Shown piece by piece: positions 25,160 to 33,762 of a stretch of 64,000 nucleotides of DNA; positions within the stretch are counted from its first letter, which is position 1, and each line of letters starts with the position of its first letter. The notes beneath the pieces were generated by a model, which was not told the DNA's origin, searched no databases, and was given only the letters and a program-made list of their open reading frames with translations. Where the stretch lies: the NCBI GenBank assembly GCA_050014755.1, contig JBEKCS010000009.1:8336-72335 (forward strand). The letters are read 5' to 3'. Source of the stretch: Bog-756 sp050014755 (GTDB lineage: Bacteria > Actinomycetota > Acidimicrobiia > Acidimicrobiales > RAAP-2). The position numbers were made by a program, and so were the translations under genes.

Positions 25160-25945
25160 TCAGCTCCCGGCCACGTCGAGTGGCGGCTGGATGTCGCTTC
25201 TGGCGATGGATAGATAGACCACGAGGACGAGTACGGCACCGGCGACGACCGCCGCCGTCGGTCCGTCGCCGAAACCGAGGCCGCTGATGGCCCTTGGCTT
25301 GGAGACGTAGTCGGCGAACGAGGCACCGAGCGGACGGGTGAGTACGTAGGCCCACCAGAACGCGGCCACCTCGTCGAGGTGGAACTGCCACCAGGCCACG
25401 GCCGGCATCATGATCAGGATGCCGAACACGATCGCCGAGGCGAGGTAGCCGATTCCCATGGCCGTGGCCGTGAAGTCGCCCACCGCCGTGCCCAGGGCGA
25501 ACGTGGCGAACACCGTGGCCCAGTAGAAGAGCTCGCGGCGCCGGGTGGTGATGCTGTGGATCGACAAGGTGTGTTCTGTCCGCTGCCAGACCACGAAGAT
25601 GACTGCCAGGACCACCGCCCAGAAGAGGGACGTTCCCACGTAGGGGATGCCCACCGTCTTGTGCATGATGTCGGCCACGCCGGTCCCGAAGATGGCGATG
25701 GCGAAGGCCAACGCCCAGTACGAGGCGGCGACGTAGCGCCGGGTGCGGAACTGCCACACCAGGCAGACGACGAGCAGGCCGGCTTCGATCACGCCACCGA
25801 CGATCACGTTGCCGAGCGAGAGATAGTCCGACGTGGCCTCACCCCCGGCAGTGGTGAGCACCTTCACCACCCAGAACACCACCGTCACCTCGGGCACCTT
25901 GGCGGCCAGCGGTTCGCGGAAGATGCGGTCGATCAGATCGGTCAT
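25160..25945 (-). CDS. DUF347/COG4705 multi-pass membrane protein
   Basis: Integral membrane protein of 261 residues with about eight hydrophobic helices. It carries the DUF347 repeats recognisable as KVPEVTVVFWVVKVLTTAGGEATSDYL (residues about 15-41) and again near the middle as FYWATVFATFALGTAVGDFTA, with the recurring Lys-Val-Leu-Thr-Thr and Gly-Asp residues. Function is unknown; annotations such as membrane-anchored protein are generic. The ATG at 25943-25945 is preceded by GAGGAA. It is convergent with the sigma/zinc-finger pair, separated by 24 nt. Confidence 0.8.
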   Translation of the reverse strand: MTDLIDRIFREPLAAKVPEVTVVFWVVKVLTTAGGEATSDYLSLGNVIVGGVIEAGLLVVCLVWQFRTRRYVAASYWALAFAIAIFGTGVADIMHKTVGIPYVGTSLFWAVVLAVIFVVWQRTEHTLSIHSITTRRRELFYWATVFATFALGTAVGDFTATAMGIGYLASAIVFGILIMMPAVAWWQFHLDEVAAFWWAYVLTRPLGASFADYVSKPRAISGLGFGDGPTAAVVAGAVLVLVVYLSIARSDIQPPLDVAGS

Positions 25946-26099
25946 GCAGCAGATTCCTCGTGGTTCGGAGACCGTTTCCAATTCAGGGAGGGACGAAGGC
26001 GTCGGCCCGGGTCGACTCCGAAGGGTAGTGGCGTGCTCGGCTCTGCACGCGTCATCCCCATCGTCACCCGCCGGGGACAGCCGTCGGCGATCGATCCCG

Positions 26100-27572
26100 T
26101 CAGTCGCCCCCCAGGGCGCGGTACAGCTGTTGGTAGGTCGAGTCCACGTTGTCGAGCGCCATCGCGAAGTCCGGATCGGTGACCGCCGCCTCGTACGAGC
26201 TCAGATCGGGAGCATCGGCTGCGTAATCCAGGATCGTGGCCGCCCGGGTGGCCGCGGCCTCGGCCGCCTGCGCTGGACCCACGGCCGATGCCGGGTAGGG
26301 GGATCCGGAGAGATCCGAGCTGTACGACTGCAAGGCCTGGGCCCAACTCCGGTCGGCCTGCTCCAGACAGTGCAGCTCCCCCGGCCCGGGGACGGCGGAG
26401 GCCGAGCAGGCGCGGATGGTCGTCGCCAACGTCCGGGACTGCTCCGAGTACGTGCTGTAGGAGGACACCACCTCGTCCCTGGCTATCGTCGTCTCGATGC
26501 CCCCCAGGTCGAATTTGGGGCGGAGGGCCACGGTGTACGTGAGATAGGCGACGGCGCCGACAACGATGAACACCACGGTCATCGTCCGTGCCGCCTTGGT
26601 CAGGACCAGAGGCCACCGTTGCATCGGGGGCGCCGTAGCCGGCCCGATCGGCCCGTAGTACCCGGGTGGCGGCGGAGGGGTCGGCCCGTAGTACCCGGGT
26701 GGCGGCGGAGGGGTCGGCCCGTAGTACCCGGGGGGCGGCGGAGGGGTCGGCGGGGGCGCCAGCGGGGGAAGTCCTCCCGGGCCGATCGGGGGCGGGTACA
26801 GAGGAGCTGCGGGATAGGCCCCGCCGGGTGGCGGTACCGGCGGGTACTCACCGGGACCTGCGCCCCAGGCAGGCGTCGGGCCCGCGCCCCAGGCGGGGGC
26901 GGCCACGGGCGGTGGCGGCTGGGCCTCAGGGGTGCCGGACGCCGGCCCCTCCAGCCGCTGCCCTCCGGGTCCGAAGTCACCGAGGACACCGCCCGGGTAG
27001 AAGGACGTCAGCATCAGGAAGTACCCCGAGAGACGGGTCTGATAGCGGATGGTCGCCGCCGTCGCTCCGAAGAGGCTGTCCGGCATCCGCCCGAGGACAA
27101 GCGTGATGACCCACGTGACGATGCCGAACGTGAACATGCCGTACTCGAGGACAGTGCCCACGATGTTCGCCGGGATCACCAGGATGATGCGGAAGAAGAC
27201 AGCGGCCCGGTTGAGACGCCCGGTGGTGACGATCACGTCGACCGGATAGATCGGGTCGGAGTCGAGGGAGAACGGGGGGTACCTGTCGGTCAACAGGAAC
27301 GTGTACGCCTGGACACGGGTGTACCACCGGACGTAGCCGAGAAGAAACCTGGCGAACGACGCCGGCAGCCGACCGGTGAACAGCGCGGCGAACCATCCGA
27401 GGATGATCACGAAGAATGCACCGACGGCGACGAAGGCAAGGACGACGAACTGTGGGATCACCAGTATCAACCGGAACGCGACGGTGAGTCGCCGCTGATC
27501 CTGGGTCGTGCCGAACCGCACCTCGACGGGCGACGAGGTCTCGGCGAGCTGTGTCGGGTTCACCATGGACAT
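26100..27572 (-). CDS. DUF4389 membrane protein with proline-rich repeat linker
   Basis: The protein has 490 residues in three parts. Residues 1 to about 215 contain two DUF4389-type membrane units (FRLILVIPQFVVLAFV and FFRIILVIPANIVGTVL, with WYTRVQAYTFLLTDRYPPF and RLSGYFLMLTSFYPG). Residues about 215-325 are a Pro/Gly/Ala-rich cytoplasmic-type linker that includes three exact copies of an 11-residue PPPPPGYYGPT-like unit. A single transmembrane helix (about 345-365) then leads to an extracellular helical domain with two Cys residues. The ATG follows GGAAAGG. Function is unknown. Confidence 0.78.
   Translation of the reverse strand: MSMVNPTQLAETSSPVEVRFGTTQDQRRLTVAFRLILVIPQFVVLAFVAVGAFFVIILGWFAALFTGRLPASFARFLLGYVRWYTRVQAYTFLLTDRYPPFSLDSDPIYPVDVIVTTGRLNRAAVFFRIILVIPANIVGTVLEYGMFTFGIVTWVITLVLGRMPDSLFGATAATIRYQTRLSGYFLMLTSFYPGGVLGDFGPGGQRLEGPASGTPEAQPPPPVAAPAWGAGPTPAWGAGPGEYPPVPPPGGAYPAAPLYPPPIGPGGLPPLAPPPTPPPPPGYYGPTPPPPPGYYGPTPPPPPGYYGPIGPATAPPMQRWPLVLTKAARTMTVVFIVVGAVAYLTYTVALRPKFDLGGIETTIARDEVVSSYSTYSEQSRTLATTIRACSASAVPGPGELHCLEQADRSWAQALQSYSSDLSGSPYPASAVGPAQAAEAAATRAATILDYAADAPDLSSYEAAVTDPDFAMALDNVDSTYQQLYRALGGD
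26655..26753. repeat. 33-bp in-frame tandem repeat in the DUF4389 gene
   Basis: Three near-identical 33-bp units begin at 26655, 26688 and 26721, each starting GTAGTACCCGG. Each unit encodes 11 residues of the proline/tyrosine linker, so copy-number change would keep the frame. Confidence 0.85.
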
Positions 27573-27700
27573 CGTCGGCACGCCTTTCCGCCCGGTACGC
27601 ATCTCTGTGCGTGCCGCAGTGCGGACGATAGCAACGGCTGGTTCTTCGGGGTGGGTTCGACGTGGGTGTCCCGCAGATCGTCGGTGCCACTGGTACGGGA

Positions 27701-27731
27701 TACTTGGTGACGCACCATCGGTTACCAAGTA
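27701..27731. promoter_or_regulatory. Inverted-repeat operator of the AbrB/PIN pair
   Basis: TACTTGGT (27701-27708) and ACCAAGTA (27724-27731) are perfect 8-bp inverted arms with centres 23 bp apart, about two helical turns. The right arm touches the candidate -10 box (27730-27735, TACACT), which sits 6 nt before the antitoxin ATG. This fits autorepression by the AbrB-like antitoxin. Confidence 0.6.
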
Positions 27732-27735
27732 CACT
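27730..27735 (+). promoter_or_regulatory. Candidate -10 element (leaderless) for the AbrB/PIN pair
   Basis: TACACT lies 6 nt before the ATG at 27742 with no ribosome site between. It overlaps the right arm of the inverted repeat. Confidence 0.5.
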
Positions 27736-27741
27736 GTGGGA

Positions 27742-27981
27742 ATGAGCGGAGTCCAGCGGTACCTCGTGTCGGCTTCAGGCCAGATGTCGGTACCGGCCGC
27801 CGTCCGCCACCGGTGGCAACTCGACGATGGAGGCCCGGTCGACGTCATCGACCTGGGCTTTGGCGTGCTCACCGTCCCTGCCGGCAATGCGCAGCACCTC
27901 CTCGGCGATCTGCTCAGCCGCGAGGACCACGCGGCGTTCGTCGCCTCCCTGGCCGACGATCCAGATCTCGCCACCACGTGA
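27742..27981 (+). CDS. AbrB/MazE-type antitoxin
   Basis: DNA-binding antitoxin-like protein of 79 residues. The N-terminal swapped-hairpin signature reads YLVSASGQMSVPAAVRHRW, matching the SxxGQxxxPxxxR pattern of AbrB-family domains. The C-terminal half (LLGDLLSREDHAAFVASLAD) is the probable toxin-binding tail. The GTGA at its end overlaps the start of the next gene, so both are co-translated. An inverted-repeat operator overlaps its promoter, as expected for an autoregulated toxin-antitoxin operon. Confidence 0.83.
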   Translation: MSGVQRYLVSASGQMSVPAAVRHRWQLDDGGPVDVIDLGFGVLTVPAGNAQHLLGDLLSREDHAAFVASLADDPDLATT

Positions 27982-28409
27982 GTCGCGTCGTCCTCGACGA
28001 TCATCTACTGCGCGATGTCCTCGCCGGTGAGCAGGGGCGCCACCTTGGCCGGCTCGTCACGTCGAACGAACTGGCCACCACGACTCTCTACTACGTGCGG
28101 CTCTGCAAGAGTGTCGTAGGTGCCCGGGGCGGAGCCCTCACCGGAGGTTGGTCCGGTGAACGTCGACGAGAGCTCGGGCGACGCCTCGTGGTCCTGCCCG
28201 AATCGATCCTCGTCCCATCGATGCGCCTCATCGGATATCGAGTGGCGGAGCTGGCAGAAGGTGAGCGGATTTCGACGTTGGGTGCCGAAGCAGTCGCCGC
28301 CGCCGAACACCTCGGTGCATCCCTTTGCGTCTGGGAGGGAGACGACGGTCCTGGCATCCGCGGAGCGGCACGCACAGCTGGCGTCACCTACCGGACCATC
28401 GCCCTCTAG
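27978..28409 (+). CDS. PIN-domain-like toxin
   Basis: The protein has 143 residues and is encoded directly after, and overlapping, the AbrB-like antitoxin. The start VSRVVLDDHLLRDVLAGEQ places Asp residues where VapC ribonucleases carry their first metal ligand. The C-terminal part (AEAVAAAEHLGASLCVWEGDDGPGIRGAARTAGV) resembles the late PIN pattern in which an acidic residue precedes an Ala-rich helix and a second acidic cluster follows LGxxL. The match is diverged, so a PIN-like nuclease toxin is the best reading rather than a certainty. The start is GTG. Confidence 0.68.
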   Translation: MSRVVLDDHLLRDVLAGEQGRHLGRLVTSNELATTTLYYVRLCKSVVGARGGALTGGWSGERRRELGRRLVVLPESILVPSMRLIGYRVAELAEGERISTLGAEAVAAAEHLGASLCVWEGDDGPGIRGAARTAGVTYRTIAL

Positions 28410-28429
28410 ACGAGCGCGAGCCCCGGCGG

Positions 28430-29617
28430 TCAGCGATCGACGCCGAGGATGAGCCCGCTGGTCGGGACCCCGGTGCCGGCGGTGACCAGCACGTGCTCCA
28501 CGTCGGGGACCTGGTTGTACGAACTGCCGCGGACCTGGCGCACGCCCTCGGCGATGCCGTTCATCCCGTGGAGGTACGCCTCACCCAACTGGCCGCCGTG
28601 CGTGTTGATGGGCAGTCCCCCGCCGATCTCGATGTTGCCGTCCCGCACGAAGTCCTTGGCCTCGCCCTTGGCGCAGAACCCCAGTTCTTCGAGCTGGTAG
28701 AGGACGTACGGGGTGAAGTGGTCGTAGATCACCGCCGTCTGGATGTCGGTGGTCGACAGGCCCGAGGTCTGCCACAGCTGGCGGGCTACGGACGCCATCT
28801 CGCCCAGCTCCGTCAGATTGTCGTAGTAGTAGGAGGTCATCATCTCTTGGCCGGGGCCGGACCCCTGTGCCGCGGCCCGGATCACCGCCGGTGTGCTCGG
28901 CAGATCGCGGGCCCGCTCGAGTGAGGTGACCACCAGGGCCTGGCCCCCGTCGGTCTCCTGGCAGCAGTCGAGCAGGTGGAGGGGCTCGACGATCCATCGG
29001 GACGCCTGATGGTCCTCGAGGGTGATCGGCTTCTCGTAGAACCACGCCTTCGGATTGGTGGCGGCGTGCTTCCGGTCGGCCACGGCCACCCGTCCGAGGT
29101 CCTCGGAGGTCGCCCCGGTCACGTGGAGGTACCGCTGGGCGGCCATCGCCACCCACTGGGCCGGGGTCAGCAGTCCCTGGGGGGCGTACCAGGCGAAGTT
29201 GGCCGTCTCGGCGTTGGGGGCCGGGGCTCGGTCCTGGACGCCGGCGCCGAACCGGTTCCCGGAGCGCTCGTTGAACGCCCGGTAGCAGACGACCACGTCG
29301 GCCACCCCCGACTCGACGGCCATGGCCGCCTGCTGGATGGTGCCGCACCCGGCACCTCCGCCGTAGTGGATCCGGGAGAAGAAGGTCAGTTCGCCCATGC
29401 CGAGGCTGCGGGCGATCTCGATCTCGGGATTGGTGTCCGAGCTGAACGTCACCATCCCGTCCACCTCGGACGGCTCGATGCCGGCGTCGCGCAGGGCGAG
29501 GTCCACGGCCTCGACCGCCAGCCGCAGCTCGCTGCGCCCTGACTCCTTGGAGAACTCGGTGGCACCGATGCCGGCGATGGCCGTCCTGTCGACGAAGGAG
29601 TGGCGGGTCCCGCTCAC
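28430..29617 (-). CDS. ltp2: Ltp2-like thiolase-fold steroid side-chain aldolase
   Basis: Thiolase-superfamily protein of 395 residues. In Mycobacterium and Rhodococcus, Ltp2 with the DUF35 domain of ChsH2 cleaves the hydroxylated C22 steroid-CoA, releasing propionyl-CoA and leaving the 17-ketosteroid. Matching segments are IAGIGATEFSKESGRSELRLA, FFSRIHYGGGAGC, VVCYRAFNERSGNRFG, LLDCCQETDGG, YDHFTPYVLYQLEELGF and INTHGGQLGEAYLHGMNG. Tyr residues at the positions thought to act in catalysis are kept (SYYY and AYLHGMNG). It is the last gene of the operon and its GTG overlaps the preceding stop by 4 nt. Confidence 0.88.
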   Translation of the reverse strand: MSGTRHSFVDRTAIAGIGATEFSKESGRSELRLAVEAVDLALRDAGIEPSEVDGMVTFSSDTNPEIEIARSLGMGELTFFSRIHYGGGAGCGTIQQAAMAVESGVADVVVCYRAFNERSGNRFGAGVQDRAPAPNAETANFAWYAPQGLLTPAQWVAMAAQRYLHVTGATSEDLGRVAVADRKHAATNPKAWFYEKPITLEDHQASRWIVEPLHLLDCCQETDGGQALVVTSLERARDLPSTPAVIRAAAQGSGPGQEMMTSYYYDNLTELGEMASVARQLWQTSGLSTTDIQTAVIYDHFTPYVLYQLEELGFCAKGEAKDFVRDGNIEIGGGLPINTHGGQLGEAYLHGMNGIAEGVRQVRGSSYNQVPDVEHVLVTAGTGVPTSGLILGVDR

Positions 29618-30087
29618 TGGGCACCTCCGGTCGGCAGCAGCAGGCGGACGGTTCCGGTGACGTGGTCGCCCAGGCCGTTGGCGCCCCGCAGGGTCACCTC
29701 GACCGCTCCCTTCCCGTCCTCGCCGGGGGCGTCGTCCTTGGCGGACACCGAGCCGGTCAGCGTCATGGTGTCGTCGGGGTAGTTGGGCGCCCCCAGCCGG
29801 ATGTTGACGTCGGTGAGCACGGCACCCGGGCCGGCCCAGTCCGTCACGTACCGGCCGACCAGGCCGTTGGTGGAGAGGATGTTCATGAAGATGTCCTTGG
29901 AGCCGCGCTCGACGGCGAGTGTGGGGTCGTGGTGGACGTCCTGGTAGTCACGGGACGCCAGGGCCGTCGCCACGATGAGGGTACGGGTCAGCGGGACGAC
30001 CAGCTCCGGGAGCTCGTCGCCCACGGTCACCTCGTCGAAGGTCCGGGTCGTGGTCCGGAACCCGTTCTGGATGATGGCCTTGCTCAT
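29614..30087 (-). CDS. chsH1: ChsH1-like MaoC hydratase subunit
   Basis: Small MaoC-like hotdog protein of 157 residues, partner of ChsH2 in the hydration of the unsaturated C22 steroid-CoA. The hydratase-2 type motif appears in ASRDYQDVHHDPTLA, with the Asp and His of the catalytic pair, followed by FMNILSTNGLVGRYVTDWAG and LTDVNIRLGAPNYPDDTMTL. The ATG at 30085-30087 overlaps the preceding acyl-CoA dehydrogenase stop by 4 nt, and the end overlaps ltp2 by 4 nt. Order and coupling mirror the mycobacterial igr locus. Confidence 0.86.
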   Translation of the reverse strand: MSKAIIQNGFRTTTRTFDEVTVGDELPELVVPLTRTLIVATALASRDYQDVHHDPTLAVERGSKDIFMNILSTNGLVGRYVTDWAGPGAVLTDVNIRLGAPNYPDDTMTLTGSVSAKDDAPGEDGKGAVEVTLRGANGLGDHVTGTVRLLLPTGGAQ

Positions 30088-31247
30088 GCCGGCACCGCTT
30101 CGGCCCCGTCCAGTCCTGCGGCCACCTGGCGACCGAGCCTGGCCAGTTGGGCACTGGGCGATCCGAGCAGGAGCTCGATCTGCTTGCCCCACAGGAAGTA
30201 GCGGTGGATCGGGTACGAGATGTCGGCGCCCATGCCACCGTGGAGGTGCTGGGTGCCGAAGACCACCCGCTGGCCCGACTCGGCGGCGAACCACGCGGCC
30301 ACGTTGACGGCCCGGTCGGCGTCGATGCCGTTGTCGAGCCTCCACGCCGCCTGCCATGCGGTCACCCGGATGGCCTCGGTGTCGATGGCCGCGTCGGCGA
30401 TCCGAAGCTTGGTCCCCTGGAAGGTGGCCAGTGGCAGTCCGAACTGCTCGCGCGTGTTGAGGTACTCGGCCGTCTGGGCCACGGCGGCCTCGGTGATCCC
30501 GATCTGGAGGGCGCACAGCCCGGTCCACGCCCGGTTCAGCATCCAGGTCAGCACCTCTGCGCCACGGGAGCCGTCGCCCTGCGCCAGAAGGTCGTCGGCC
30601 CCGACGGCCACCGCGTCGAGATGGAGATGGGGGTGGATCTCGCGGTTGGTGGTCTGGGCCCGTTCGACGGTCACCCCGGTTGCCGACGGGTCCACCGCGG
30701 CCACGACGACGCCGTCCGGCGTCGCCACCGGCACCAGGACCCGGTCGGCCACGTGGGCGTAGGGGACTGCCGTCGCGGTGCCGCTCAGCACCAGGCCTCC
30801 GGCCCCATCCGACGTGGCCCGCACCGACGGGCGTCCGGTGCCCCCGACGGCGATGTCGTCGGCCACGTCGGCCAGGGCCGCGGTGAGGATCACCCCGCCG
30901 GCCACCACGCCGGGCAGGAGTTCGCCACGCAGCGATGCCGAGCCGAACTCGGCCACCGGCAGTGCACCGAGCACCAGGGTGGCCCACAGCGGAACAGGGG
31001 CGACGACCTTGCCCTGGGCCTCCAGGAGGAGGCACAGTTCGACCAGGCCGTACCCGCCACCCCCGGACTCGGCCGGCACGGCCAGTCCCAGCAGGTCGGC
31101 CTTGGCCAACTCGGCCCACAGCTCCCGGTCGACGCGATCGGCGCCGGCCTCGACGCGAGCGACCCGGTCGGGGTCGACCAGGCCGGAGAGGATGCCGTCG
31201 GCCGCCTCGCGCACCGCGTTCTGCTCGTCGTTGAAGGTGAAGTCCAT
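30084..31247 (-). CDS. fadE28: FadE28-like acyl-CoA dehydrogenase subunit
   Basis: Acyl-CoA dehydrogenase subunit of 387 residues. In mycobacteria FadE28 (ChsE1) and FadE29 (ChsE2) form an alpha2-beta2 enzyme that desaturates the three-carbon steroid side chain. This copy starts MDFTFNDEQNAVREAADGIL and carries the helical C-terminal domain with YLNTREQFGLPLATFQGTK and HLHGGMGADISYPIHRYFLWGK. It has no canonical YTEP-type substrate loop, which is present in the other subunit of this operon, as expected for a division of labour. The ATG overlaps the ChsH2 stop by 1 nt (TGATG). Assignment to FadE28 rather than another family member is by context and recalled similarity. Confidence 0.82.
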   Translation of the reverse strand: MDFTFNDEQNAVREAADGILSGLVDPDRVARVEAGADRVDRELWAELAKADLLGLAVPAESGGGGYGLVELCLLLEAQGKVVAPVPLWATLVLGALPVAEFGSASLRGELLPGVVAGGVILTAALADVADDIAVGGTGRPSVRATSDGAGGLVLSGTATAVPYAHVADRVLVPVATPDGVVVAAVDPSATGVTVERAQTTNREIHPHLHLDAVAVGADDLLAQGDGSRGAEVLTWMLNRAWTGLCALQIGITEAAVAQTAEYLNTREQFGLPLATFQGTKLRIADAAIDTEAIRVTAWQAAWRLDNGIDADRAVNVAAWFAAESGQRVVFGTQHLHGGMGADISYPIHRYFLWGKQIELLLGSPSAQLARLGRQVAAGLDGAEAVPA

Positions 31248-32257
31248 CAGTTCGTCCTCGTCTCGTCTGCGGGGTGGAACACCGGAAGGGAAAGGTCGTC
31301 GTCGAAGTCCTCGAACCCGACCTCGACGGCCATGCCGATGGCGACGGTCTCGGGAGTGATGCCCGCCACGTTGGCGATCAGGCGGGTCCCCTCCTCCAGT
31401 TCGACCAGGGCGACCACCAGCGGGTAGTCGAAGGCCGGTACCTGCGGGTAGTGGTTGACCACGAAGCTGAAGATCGTGCCCCTGCCCGACGCCTCGAGCG
31501 TGTCCCAGTCGAAGGACCGGCAGTGCGCACACGACGGCCGGGGCGGATGGCGCAGGGTGCCGCAGACGACGCACCGCTGGATCAGCAGCCGGTGCTGCTT
31601 GGCCCCTTCGAAGAAGAAGGAGTTGTCCTGGGTGATGGCCGGTCGGGGGCGCAAGGGCCGTGGAGCGGTCGTCTCCGCAACCTCCTCCACCGGCGTGGCC
31701 GACGTTCCGGTCCCGGGCTTGAACTTGAGGATCCGGAAGAGCATCGTGGCCACGAGTTCGCCGTCCTGGTCCCGGTACTCGAGCCGGTTGGTGATGAAGT
31801 GACCGATGCCCAGGCCGGTCTTCTTCTCGCCGGAGATGGAGTCGATCGTCGAGGTGACCTCGAGGTGGTCGCCGGGGACGAGGGACCGCTCGTAGTGCTG
31901 GTCGCAGTTGGTGGCCACCACCGACGTGAACCCGGCCTCGTCGAGGAGGGCCATCACCTGGTCCGAAGGCGAATCGGCCGACACCTCGCCTGCGTCGCGG
32001 GCCGCATCGGACAGCAGGCTGGCCCGCAGGCCCCGCATGATCCACGCCTGGAGCATGGTGGGTGGGGCGATGACCCCGGGAAACCCGGCGGCACGTGCCG
32101 CCTCGTCGTCCACGTAGACCGGATTGTGATCTCCCATGGCCTCGACCCAGTGGTCGATCATCGGCTCGTTGACCGGGTGGCGCCCCCGCGTGGCGGGACC
32201 CGAGGACTGGCCGACGAAGGCCTGGAGCCTGTCGTCGAGGGTGGGGGCGTCCGTCAT
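31247..32257 (-). CDS. chsH2: ChsH2-like MaoC-DUF35 protein
   Basis: Two-domain protein of 336 residues. The N-terminal half (about residues 1-175) is a MaoC-like domain with NEPMIDHWVEAMGDHNPVYVDDE, the hydratase partner of ChsH1. The C-terminal half (about 195-330) is a DUF35 domain: a Cys4 rubredoxin-like zinc ribbon (CVVCGTLRHPPRPSCAHC) followed by an OB fold. In known systems this DUF35 part docks to Ltp2 and is needed for aldolase activity. The ATG overlaps the fadE29-like stop by 4 nt. The fusion itself is diagnostic for the steroid side-chain pathway. Confidence 0.9.
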   Translation of the reverse strand: MTDAPTLDDRLQAFVGQSSGPATRGRHPVNEPMIDHWVEAMGDHNPVYVDDEAARAAGFPGVIAPPTMLQAWIMRGLRASLLSDAARDAGEVSADSPSDQVMALLDEAGFTSVVATNCDQHYERSLVPGDHLEVTSTIDSISGEKKTGLGIGHFITNRLEYRDQDGELVATMLFRILKFKPGTGTSATPVEEVAETTAPRPLRPRPAITQDNSFFFEGAKQHRLLIQRCVVCGTLRHPPRPSCAHCRSFDWDTLEASGRGTIFSFVVNHYPQVPAFDYPLVVALVELEEGTRLIANVAGITPETVAIGMAVEVGFEDFDDDLSLPVFHPADETRTN

Positions 32258-33414
32258 CGGGAACCCCGCTTCATCCCGAGACCGGCCGTGGCCAGGATCT
32301 CCCGCTGGATCTCGTTGACCCCGCCGCCGAACGTGTTGATCTGGGACTGCCGGGCGGCCCGCTCGAGGTCACCGTGGAGCGCGGCCCCCGGCGATCCCGG
32401 GCTGATGTAGCCGGCGGACCCCACGATGCCGAGGAGCTTGTGGTAGATCTCGACCGTCGACTCGGTCCCGAACACCTTGACCGAGGACGAGTCGGCCGCA
32501 CCGAGCGTGTTGGCGGCCACGGCTGCGGTCATCCGCCAGGTCAGCAGCTTCTGCGCCTCGAGGAGCGCGTAGGTGAGCGCCAGGTCGTTCTGGATCCAGC
32601 CGACGCCGGCCAGCCCCTGCTCGGCGACCCACGCCGCCACCTCGTCCCACAGGCGGAAGGCGAGGGCACTGACCGCGGCCAGGCCCACCCGCTCGTGGTT
32701 CAGCTGTCCGGTGATGAGCTGCCACCCCCCGTGGAGGTCACCGACCAGTGCGTCCTTCGGCACACGCACGTCGTCGTAGTACGAGGCGGTGGTGGCGACG
32801 CCGCCCACCGTCACGATCGGGGTGCACGAGAACCCGGGGGTCGCCGTCGGCACCAGGATGATCGAGATGCCCTTGTGCTTCGGGGCGTCGGGGTCGGTCC
32901 GGCAGGCCAGCCAGATGTAGTCGGACTGGTCGGCACCGCTCGTGAAGATCTTGTTGCCGTTGATCACCCACTCGTCGCCGTCCAGTACCGCGCTCGTGCG
33001 CAGCGACGCCAGGTCGGTGCCCGCCCCCGGCTCGGTGTACCCGATGGCGCAGTTGATCTCGCCGGCCAGGATCCCCGACAGGAAGAACTTCTTCTGCTGG
33101 TCCGTGCCGTGTCGCATCAGCATCGGCCCGACGGTGGAGAGGGTCACGAACGGGAACGGGGCCCGGGCCCGCTGCACCTCGGTGAAGAAGATGAACTGAT
33201 CGGTCGGGGGACGACCCTGACCGCCGAACTCGGTGGGCCAGCCGATGCCCAGCCATCCGTCCGTCCCCATCTGACGGACGATCCTGCGGTAGGTCGCGCC
33301 CCCCTCGGACTCGGTGTCGAGCTCCTCGCGCACCTCGGGGGTGATCAGGCCGGCGAAGTAGTCCCGGAGCTCCGCCCGCAGTGCCAGCTGTTCTGGCGTC
33401 TCTTCGAGGTGCAT
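32254..33414 (-). CDS. fadE29: FadE29-like acyl-CoA dehydrogenase subunit
   Basis: Acyl-CoA dehydrogenase of 386 residues, first gene of the five-gene operon. Motifs are AIGYTEPGAGTDLASLRT (FAD and substrate loop), DYIWLACRTDPDAPKHKGISI, YYDDVRVPKDALVG and a C-terminal INTFGGGVNEIQREILA. These closely match my recollection of FadE29 (ChsE2). The ATG at 33412-33414 is preceded by GGAGGGAA; a longer upstream frame is not supported. In mycobacteria the order is cyp125, fadE28, fadE29, chsH2, chsH1, ltp2 on one strand. Here the fadE29 type leads, chsH2 separates the two fadE genes, and the P450 is divergent. Confidence 0.86.
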   Translation of the reverse strand: MHLEETPEQLALRAELRDYFAGLITPEVREELDTESEGGATYRRIVRQMGTDGWLGIGWPTEFGGQGRPPTDQFIFFTEVQRARAPFPFVTLSTVGPMLMRHGTDQQKKFFLSGILAGEINCAIGYTEPGAGTDLASLRTSAVLDGDEWVINGNKIFTSGADQSDYIWLACRTDPDAPKHKGISIILVPTATPGFSCTPIVTVGGVATTASYYDDVRVPKDALVGDLHGGWQLITGQLNHERVGLAAVSALAFRLWDEVAAWVAEQGLAGVGWIQNDLALTYALLEAQKLLTWRMTAAVAANTLGAADSSSVKVFGTESTVEIYHKLLGIVGSAGYISPGSPGAALHGDLERAARQSQINTFGGGVNEIQREILATAGLGMKRGSR

Positions 33415-33762
33415 GACGTGGGTTCCCTCCACTCTGCGACATCTGCATACGCAACGATGGGATGCGTGCTCGGGTCGTCGGTCGACGTCGGTTCGGCGCT
33501 GCCGCTCTCCGGGTCCAGTCCGAGCATGGCTGCGAGAGCAGGCGACGGTCACGTCAGTGCCCCGTGCATCCCCCACACCCGGCCCGTCCTGGCCGTCGTT
33601 CGGCGTGCCACCGGGCTCCGTACCGCTGGAGGCCCGGGTGCAGCTGTCCTATGATAACTGATACACGTTCTAGAAACGTCACTGCCGTCCAGGCACGGGA
33701 CCGGGCCCTCCGATCCCGGAACTCACCTGTGGGCACCGGCGTCCAACCCAGGGGGAAACCAC
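33415..33762. other. Divergent intergenic region with control signals
   Basis: These 348 nt separate the igr-type operon from the P450 gene and hold no supportable gene. An AT-rich patch near 33649-33675 contains a KstR-like site. On the minus strand TATCAT (33652-33657) could serve as a -10 box for the operon, although the resulting leader of about 235 nt is long. GGGGGAA precedes the P450 ATG. Confidence 0.55.
33659..33672. promoter_or_regulatory. KstR-like operator between igr-type operon and P450
   Basis: TGATACACGTTCTA differs from TnnAACnnGTTnnA at one fixed position (T for A at position 4) and shares ACACGTTCTA with the classic mycobacterial site. It lies 90 nt before the P450 start codon and 245 nt before the fadE29-like start. 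Confidence 0.55.
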
